The position numbers and the translations under genes are program-made. Below, in pieces: positions 5,593 through 9,599 of a stretch of 9,599 bases of DNA; the first letter of the stretch is position 1, and each line of letters begins with the position of its first letter. The DNA is from JBHHYN01 sp046757565. GTDB lineage: Bacteria; Pseudomonadota; Gammaproteobacteria; Eutrophobiales; Eutrophobiaceae. The DNA is taken from the NCBI GenBank assembly GCA_046757565.1, contig JBHHYN010000115.1:1-9599 (forward strand). The letters are read 5' to 3'. The notes beneath the pieces were generated by a model. That model searched no databases. It was not told the DNA's origin and saw only the letters and a program-made list of their open reading frames with translations.

Positions 5593-7508
5593 AAAATATG
5601 ACGGCCGCGGTACCCGATATCTGTATTAAGACGATCCATGAAGGCCTGTAGAGTCATTGCCCCGAGATCGTCACCAGAACGCGTACGCACGGCCACGTTG
5701 TTCTCTTCAACTTCGCGTGCCCCGATGATGAGTTGATACGGCACGCGTTGCATTGCGTGTTCACGGATTTTAAGGCCGATCGTTTCATTTCTCAAGTCGG
5801 ACTCGGCCCTGAACCCCTGATTTCTCAAAGATTTTACAATCATGGAGGCAAATTCAGTCTGTTTTTCCGTGATCGAGACCACCACGGCCTGCACCGGGGC
5901 CAGCCACGCCGGCAAGGCACCCGCATAGTGTTCGATCAAGATACCGATAAAGCGCTCCAATGAGCCCAATATCGCCCGATGCAGCATGACCGGCGTCTGT
6001 TTGTCACTGGCCTCATCGATATACTGGGCGCCCAAACGGCCCGGCATGGAAAAATCCACCTGAATGGTGCCGCATTGCCAGACCCGGCCGATGCAGTCCG
6101 TCAGGGAGAAATCGATCTTCGGGCCATAAAAGGCCCCCTCACCCGGTTCCAGTGTCCACTCCAGATGCGAGGCGTTAAGCGCTACCTCCAGGGCCTTTTC
6201 CGCCTTGTCCCAAACGGCATCATCGCCGACCCGGTTTTCCGGCCGCGTAGATAATTTGATAATAAGATCAGTAAAACCGAAATCCGCATAGACCTCGAAC
6301 AGCAGGCTGATGAAACCCGCCACCTCCTCCTGGATCTGCTCTTCCGTGCAGAAGATATGGGCATCGTCCTGGGTAAAATTCCTGGCCCGCATCAGCCCGT
6401 GCAGGGTACCCGATGCCTCGTTCCTGTGACACGAGCCAAACTCAGCCAGGCGCAGCGGCAAATCACGGTAACTCTTTAATCCCCGATTGAAGACCTGGAT
6501 ATGACAGGGACAGTTCATCGGTTTGATCGCATATTCCCGGTTTTCAGAATGGGTACCAAACATATTTTCCCGGAACTTGTCCCAATGTCCGGAACGCTCC
6601 CACAGGCTCCGGTCCACTATTTGCGGAGTGTGGATCTCCCGGTAACCGTTTTGCTGCATCATGCCACGAATATATCCCTCGATAATTCTATAGATGGTCC
6701 AGCCATGGGGATGCCAGAACACCATACCCGGGGCCTCTTCCTGAAAATGGAACAGATCCAGCCGCTTGGCCAGCTTGCGGTGATCGCGCTTCTCCGCCTC
6801 TTCCAGGCGCCGCAGATAGGCATTCAGGGATTTCTTGTCCGGCCAGGCCGTGCCGTAGATACGCTGCAACATCTCATTACTGGAATCGCCCCGCCAATAG
6901 GCCCCGGCCAGTTTGGTCAGTTTAAACGCCTTCAACTTGCCGGTGCTGGGGACATGGGGACCGCGGCACAAATCAATGAAGTCCCCCTGTTGATAGAGCG
7001 ATAACTCCTCATCCTCCGGAATGGATTCGATGATCTCGGCTTTGTATGCCTCACCCAGGCCTCGAAAAAATTCAACGGCCTCATCACGTCCTTTCACCGT
7101 CCGGGTAACGGTGAAATCCTGTCTGGCCAGCTCCTTCATCCTGGACTCAATGGCCTCCAGATCTTTGGGAGTAAACCGCCGCTCGTAGGCAAAATCATAA
7201 AAAAACCCATCTTCGATAACAGGACCGATCGTTACCTGGGCCTCGGGAAACAACTCCTTGACCGCCTGGGCCATCAGATGGGCGCAGGAATGCCGGATAA
7301 CCTCCAGACCCTCCGGATCACGATCGGTAATAATGCGCAGGGTCGTATCGGATCCAATAACGTGGGCAGCATCGACAAGCTGATCGCCGATGTCTCCTGC
7401 CAGGGTGGCTTTTGCCAGGCCGGGACCGATATCAGCGGCCACCTGCATCACGGAAACAGGTTGATCATAGGTATGCCGGGTTCCATCAGGCAGGGTAATG
7501 ACGGGCAT
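5583..7508 (-). CDS. thrS: Threonyl-tRNA synthetase
   Basis: Class II synthetase that charges tRNA-Thr and edits mischarged Ser-tRNA-Thr. It has 641 residues, one fewer than E. coli. Domains in order are: the TGS domain at about 1-61 (MPVITLPDG start); the editing domain with His73 and His77 (RHSCAHL) and Cys181 and His185 (CRGPH); the catalytic core with zinc ligands Cys333 (MNCP), His384 (DDAHIFC) and His510 (MLHRAIL); motif 2 FGSCHRNEASG (357-367), where most relatives read RNEPSG; and the C-terminal anticodon-binding domain at about 535-641 (LAPVQAVVVSI). The start is the ATG at 7506-7508, five bases after GAGGAG (7514-7519). An upstream in-frame GTG at 7512-7514 overlaps that ribosome site and is rejected. 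It heads the translation operon, with infC starting three bases after its stop. The leader carries hairpins that may regulate it. Confidence 0.98.
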   Translation of the reverse strand: MPVITLPDGTRHTYDQPVSVMQVAADIGPGLAKATLAGDIGDQLVDAAHVIGSDTTLRIITDRDPEGLEVIRHSCAHLMAQAVKELFPEAQVTIGPVIEDGFFYDFAYERRFTPKDLEAIESRMKELARQDFTVTRTVKGRDEAVEFFRGLGEAYKAEIIESIPEDEELSLYQQGDFIDLCRGPHVPSTGKLKAFKLTKLAGAYWRGDSSNEMLQRIYGTAWPDKKSLNAYLRRLEEAEKRDHRKLAKRLDLFHFQEEAPGMVFWHPHGWTIYRIIEGYIRGMMQQNGYREIHTPQIVDRSLWERSGHWDKFRENMFGTHSENREYAIKPMNCPCHIQVFNRGLKSYRDLPLRLAEFGSCHRNEASGTLHGLMRARNFTQDDAHIFCTEEQIQEEVAGFISLLFEVYADFGFTDLIIKLSTRPENRVGDDAVWDKAEKALEVALNASHLEWTLEPGEGAFYGPKIDFSLTDCIGRVWQCGTIQVDFSMPGRLGAQYIDEASDKQTPVMLHRAILGSLERFIGILIEHYAGALPAWLAPVQAVVVSITEKQTEFASMIVKSLRNQGFRAESDLRNETIGLKIREHAMQRVPYQLIIGAREVEENNVAVRTRSGDDLGAMTLQAFMDRLNTDIGYRGRHILED

Positions 7509-7572
7509 GTTCACTCCTCAATTCATCAGTGGTGACCCCCACAACAGGCCACATGTTCAAGGATTCAAGCAA

Positions 7573-7609
7573 GCACCGCGTCAAAGCAGTGCACGATTGT
7601 GGGACAATC
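7573..7609 (-). promoter_or_regulatory. Two adjacent hairpins in the thrS leader
   Basis: In the minus-strand RNA, GAUUGU-CCC-ACAAUC (7595-7609) is followed two bases later by GCACUGC-UUUGAC-GCGGUGC (7573-7592). The second stem has one U-G wobble that would be a C-A mismatch on the other strand, which favours a structure in the thrS transcript. E. coli ThrRS represses its own translation by binding tRNA-like hairpins in the thrS leader. I cannot align these stems to that operator: neither loop presents a threonine anticodon in the canonical place. Function is inferred from position only. Confidence 0.4.
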
Positions 7610-7636
7610 AGAAATCCTGTATGCGTTATTCTGTAG

Positions 7637-7668
7637 CTGAAAAAATGTCGCGCATGGCATTTTTTCAG
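7637..7668. terminator. 11-bp inverted repeat between tRNA-Val and thrS
   Basis: CTGAAAAAATG (7637-7647) and CATTTTTTCAG (7658-7668) are perfect reverse complements around a 10-nt loop. The stem begins 15 nt beyond the tRNA-Val CCA end. It could be the tRNA-Val terminator, with A and U tracts paired in the stem, but the inner stem is short and GC-poor and no extra U-run follows. It could equally form the 5' end of a thrS transcript started from the TATAAT at 7675-7680. The structure is clear; its role is not. Confidence 0.4.
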
Positions 7669-7674
7669 ACATTA

Positions 7675-7680
7675 ATTATA
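7675..7680 (-). promoter_or_regulatory. Perfect -10 hexamer TATAAT upstream of thrS
   Basis: The minus strand reads TATAAT four bases after the tRNA-Val CCA end, in an AT-rich patch. No matching -35 is present at 16-18 nt, because that position falls inside the tRNA T and acceptor arms. Transcription from here would start near the 5' end of the 7637-7668 hairpin. It may be a weak thrS promoter or chance. Confidence 0.25.
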
Positions 7681-7683
7681 AAA

Positions 7684-7761
7684 TGGTAGGCGCGATTGGA
7701 CTCGAACCAACGACCCCTACCATGTCAAGGTAGTGCTCTAACCAATCTGAGCTACGCGCCT
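7684..7761 (-). tRNA. tRNA-Val, anticodon GAC
   Basis: A complete 78-nt tRNA with encoded CCA (7684-7686). The acceptor AGGCGCG pairs with CGCGCCT, then discriminator A. The D arm is AGCTCAGATTGGTTAGAGC. The anticodon stem CTACC/GGTAG encloses TTGACAT, giving GAC. The T arm carries GGTTCGAGTCC. The body is nearly identical to E. coli tRNA-Val(GAC). Position 1 is A paired with U72, not the commoner G-C. It lies between fccB and thrS, all in one orientation. Confidence 0.97.
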
Positions 7762-7772
7762 GTAAACGGTAT

Positions 7773-7802
7773 AGGATACCTAATAGAACGGCCCCAAGAC
7801 AA
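7773..7802 (-). promoter_or_regulatory. Possible promoter of tRNA-Val
   Basis: On the minus strand TTGTCT (7797-7802; 4 of 6) is followed after 18 nt by TATCCT (7773-7778; 4 of 6), with the tRNA 5' end 11 nt further on. The -10 lies in a hyphenated palindrome GGTAT-AGG-ATACC (7768-7780). Spacing is acceptable but the hexamers are mediocre. Co-transcription with fccAB is an alternative. Confidence 0.3.
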
Positions 7803-7871
7803 GGGGCGATACCCGGGAGTAACCCATTCATCCCCGCAACCCTTGAACAGGAATCGCTTACCGGCAACAGC

Positions 7872-9161
7872 TCACTCATAGCCAAAACTGTCCGCATTGA
7901 TACTCGCATACCAATCGTAAGCATCCCCCGCCTCTCTCTCCCTGACCTTGCGCGGGGCCTGCACGGGACTCACGCCACCGGCACCTGTTACGGCAGTAAT
8001 TTGACCGTCCCGGTAACGGTACATGGCCGTTACCGAGAAGGCATAACCGGGGCGCACCAGGCTGTAACAGGTATTATGGTAGACCGGTTCAGGCGGGCCT
8101 TCCCCGTTGAGCAGGGTGACCACTGCCAGACTGCAGAGTTTGGCCTGGCTGTTTGCCGATGAAGCGGATTTTGGCATGGCCCCGGCATAGCAACTGTCGC
8201 CCAGCACGTGGACATTACCGACGCGGAGCGATTCAAAAGTGTCCTGGTGCACCGGGCACCATCCGGTCTGATCCACCAGATCACTCTGCATGGCAATCAA
8301 ACCGGCGCGCTGGGCGGGGATAACATTGGCAACAGCCACCTTGTATTCATCGAGTTCCGTGAACAGGGTCCGGGTTTTCGGCTCGACACGGAGTACCGTA
8401 CCGCCGTCCAGAACGGAGATACGTTCTATCATGCCGGGATAAAGCGCTTCCCAGGCCTCAAGAAAAACCGCCTGTTTTGAAAATTTTTCATTGGCATCCA
8501 GGATCAGGACCTTGCAGCGTGGCTTGTGCTGCTTCAGGTAGTAGGCGATCAGGCTCGCCCGCTCATAGGGACCGGGAGGACAACGGAACGGTTTAAGCGG
8601 CACGGCAATGGCCACAACGCCGCCATTATCCATCTCCAGCAGTTGCCGGCGCAGACGTTGCGTCTGCGCCCCCGCCTGCCAGGCATGCGGCATATCACGG
8701 GCAGCCTGTTCATCGTAGCCTTGCGGCGATCCCCATTTAAAACTTATCCCTGGCGCCACAATCAGCCTGTCATAGCCAAGCCGGCGTCCATCCTGCAATT
8801 GCACGCTCTGTTTATCGGCATCGATTGATGCGGCACGGGCATGCACGACATTGACCCCGTAATTCCGTTGCAACGGCCGGTAATCATGCCGGATAAATTC
8901 GAGCGTTTCGATACCCCCAATTACCAGGTTACTGAAGGGGCAGGTCATGTAATAAGGCTTCGGCTCAATCAGGGTCACCTCAATGCCGGCATCGAGCTTA
9001 CGGATATATTTGGCGCAGGTCGCACCCGCATAGCCCCCGCCGATGACGACGACTCGGGCATGGGCTTTCCTGCCGCAACCTGTCAACAGTGGCAGACCCG
9101 ATACCAGTACGGCGCCGGTACCGGCAATAGAGCGGATGAATCGCCTGCGTTGTTTATCCAA
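7872..9161 (-). CDS. fccB: Flavocytochrome c sulfide dehydrogenase, flavoprotein subunit
   Basis: FAD subunit of the periplasmic enzyme that oxidises sulfide to sulfur or polysulfide and passes electrons through its cytochrome partner. It has 429 residues, near the 431 of Allochromatium vinosum FccB. A twin-arginine signal RRRFIR (5-10) and hydrophobic stretch end in LLTGC (25-29), a perfect lipobox. The FAD dinucleotide fold begins VVVIGGGYAGATCAKY (37-52). Cys74 in YYMTCPFSN matches the cysteine that binds FAD covalently. Cys194 in FRCPPGPYERAS and Cys365 in NTCYS match the redox-active disulfide. The second nucleotide segment is VHVLGDSC (317-324). The start is TTG (9159-9161): it is the only start that keeps the Tat motif, and AGGA lies nine bases upstream. 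The gene follows fccA after five bases. Whether Cys29 is truly lipidated is unknown. Confidence 0.93.
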   Translation of the reverse strand: MDKQRRRFIRSIAGTGAVLVSGLPLLTGCGRKAHARVVVIGGGYAGATCAKYIRKLDAGIEVTLIEPKPYYMTCPFSNLVIGGIETLEFIRHDYRPLQRNYGVNVVHARAASIDADKQSVQLQDGRRLGYDRLIVAPGISFKWGSPQGYDEQAARDMPHAWQAGAQTQRLRRQLLEMDNGGVVAIAVPLKPFRCPPGPYERASLIAYYLKQHKPRCKVLILDANEKFSKQAVFLEAWEALYPGMIERISVLDGGTVLRVEPKTRTLFTELDEYKVAVANVIPAQRAGLIAMQSDLVDQTGWCPVHQDTFESLRVGNVHVLGDSCYAGAMPKSASSANSQAKLCSLAVVTLLNGEGPPEPVYHNTCYSLVRPGYAFSVTAMYRYRDGQITAVTGAGGVSPVQAPRKVREREAGDAYDWYASINADSFGYE

Positions 9162-9174
9162 GTTGACTATTCCT
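9159..9174 (-). promoter_or_regulatory. fccB ribosome-binding site and TTG start
   Basis: AGGA (9171-9174) lies within the end of fccA, followed by nine bases containing the fccA TAG, then TTG. No ATG or GTG occurs in frame upstream near it, and any later start would remove the twin-arginine signal. The rare TTG is therefore the best choice, and translation is probably coupled to fccA. Confidence 0.7.
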
Positions 9175-9493
9175 GTTTTGAAGTGGAGATGTATGCGGCA
9201 ATCGCCCTAATGTCCTCTTTCGATAAAGCTGCAGTAATGCGGTCCATAATGGTCGGATTACCCTTACCCTGCCGGAATTCCTCCAGTTTCCGGATGATTT
9301 TGTCTGCAGTCAGTGTATTGAGATGTTTGCGGGAATGAGGTCTTTTATCATCGAGCCAGTGGCAGGTATAGCAATTAAACACAAGCGCTTCGACATGGCG
9401 ATTCGGGCCGGCCGCGAAAACAAATGATGCCGTGCCCCCCGACCACAGGATCAGGCAACAATAAATTATCATAGTGACACGTCTATTATTCAC
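9167..9493 (-). CDS. fccA: Flavocytochrome c sulfide dehydrogenase, cytochrome subunit (monoheme)
   Basis: Small class I c-type cytochrome that would accept electrons from FccB in the periplasm. From the chosen GTG it has 108 residues. The signal peptide has NNRR, then a hydrophobic core ending FVFAAG (about 24-29). The single heme site is CYTCH (41-45), and Met83 in NPTIMDRI is the likely sixth ligand. The segment TIMDRITAALSKEDIRAIAAYI resembles TIMGRI...Y in Allochromatium FccA. It matches only one heme domain, like the monoheme FccA of green sulfur bacteria, and lacks the second domain of the 21-kDa diheme form. Start choice: the longer reading from ATG at 9548-9550 runs through the dispersed repeat and gives a spurious-looking N-terminus. 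GTG 9491-9493 has AGGG eight bases upstream. ATG 9470-9472 would lose the arginines and has no ribosome site. The start is uncertain; the gene identity is supported by fccB next door. Confidence 0.8.
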   Translation of the reverse strand: MNNRRVTMIIYCCLILWSGGTASFVFAAGPNRHVEALVFNCYTCHWLDDKRPHSRKHLNTLTADKIIRKLEEFRQGKGNPTIMDRITAALSKEDIRAIAAYISTSKQE

Positions 9494-9512
9494 TCTATTC
9501 ACCCTATTCACC
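9486..9512. repeat. Nine-base tandem repeat CTATTCACC
   Basis: CTATTCACC occurs in perfect tandem at 9495-9503 and 9504-9512. It is preceded by a 7-of-9 copy at 9486-9494. The array contains the putative fccA ribosome site and GTG start, and its last unit overlaps the first copy of the 32-bp repeat. Gain or loss of one unit would keep the reading frame. Confidence 0.75.
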
Positions 9513-9593
9513 ACAGAGACACAGAGAGCACAGAGAAAATCATTCATCATTCAAAACCGTTTTCACCACAGAGACACAGAGAGCACAGAGAAA
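9507..9593. repeat. Two identical 32-bp copies of a CACAGAGA-rich repeat
   Basis: Positions 9507-9538 and 9562-9593 are identical over 32 bases, starting TTCACCACAGAG and ending GCACAGAGAAA, separated by 23 bases. Each copy contains internal eight-base units (CACAGAGA, CACAGAGA, then GCACAGAGA). The array reaches to within six bases of the window edge, so more copies may follow. Similar CACAGAGACACAGAG sequences are, from memory, dispersed in intergenic regions of many unrelated bacterial genomes. No function is known to me. Confidence 0.9.
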
Positions 9594-9599
9594 GACATT

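Noticed and set aside
6501..7004. Plus-strand open frame of 167 codons opposite thrS
   Set aside because: It is fully antisense to the conserved catalytic and editing region of ThrRS, with no recognisable domain.
7509..7514. Upstream GTG start for thrS
   Set aside because: The GTG overlaps the GAGGAG ribosome site, while the ATG at 7506-7508 is at good spacing and matches the family start MPVITLPDG.
7509..7683. T-box riboswitch in front of thrS
   Set aside because: No T-box core sequence or antiterminator is visible, and T-boxes are not typical of gammaproteobacterial thrS.
7791..7807. Hairpin GCCCC-AAGACAA-GGGGC as a terminator of fccB
   Set aside because: Only five base pairs and no U-run follow in the transcription direction. 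It also overlaps the possible tRNA-Val -35.
9494..9550. Longer FccA start at the ATG-ATG near 9550
   Set aside because: The added residues are a translation of the dispersed repeat (LCALCVSVV and similar), no ribosome site precedes it, and the signal peptide would be buried.
9507..9593. CRISPR-like appearance of two identical 32-bp repeats with a 23-nt spacer
   Set aside because: Only two units are visible, the repeat is internally made of CACAGAGA units and is not palindromic, and no cas gene is near.

Overview
The window is a compact piece of a gammaproteobacterial chromosome, with every supported gene on the minus strand. The core is the classical enterobacterial/pseudomonad translation operon, read from high to low coordinates: thrS, infC, rpmI, rplT, pheS, pheT, ihfA, then a small MerR-family regulator. 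A tRNA-Val gene precedes the operon and a tRNA-Pro gene follows it. Protein sequences are close to those of E. coli and Pseudomonas. A sulfide-oxidising lifestyle is suggested by the pair at the upstream end, fccA-fccB (flavocytochrome c sulfide dehydrogenase). My best guess is a sulfur-oxidising gammaproteobacterium. The genus cannot be told from this sequence.

Layout: 36-112 tRNA-Pro(GGG) with its own likely promoter at 131-159; 195-551 MerR regulator overlapping ihfA (532-834) by 20 nt; pheT 837-3209 and pheS 3265-4245 separated by a 55-nt spacer carrying small repeats; a 170-nt spacer 4246-4415 without a recognisable phenylalanine leader peptide; rplT 4416-4796, rpmI 4809-5006, infC 5064-5579 (starting at a non-standard AUC codon) and thrS 5583-7508; a structured thrS leader 7509-7683; tRNA-Val(GAC) 7684-7761; fccB 7872-9161 and fccA 9167-9493; and a repeat-rich edge at 9486-9593.

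How the genes fit together: ThrRS and PheRS charge tRNAs, IF3 controls initiation, L35 and L20 build the 50S subunit, IHF-alpha is a nucleoid and regulatory DNA bender, and the MerR protein is an unassigned conserved regulator. FccA and FccB form a periplasmic enzyme that oxidises sulfide and passes electrons to cytochrome c. It is a separate function that happens to lie upstream of the operon.

The window is mostly ordinary, and I do not see a convincing new biological system. The points worth a second look are the AUC start of infC, a lipobox inside the Tat signal of FccB, an identical 32-bp repeat in the fccA upstream region, short 7-nt-period repeats of different sequence in three spacers, and the hairpins in the thrS leader. 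No gene-free stretch exceeds 300 bases.
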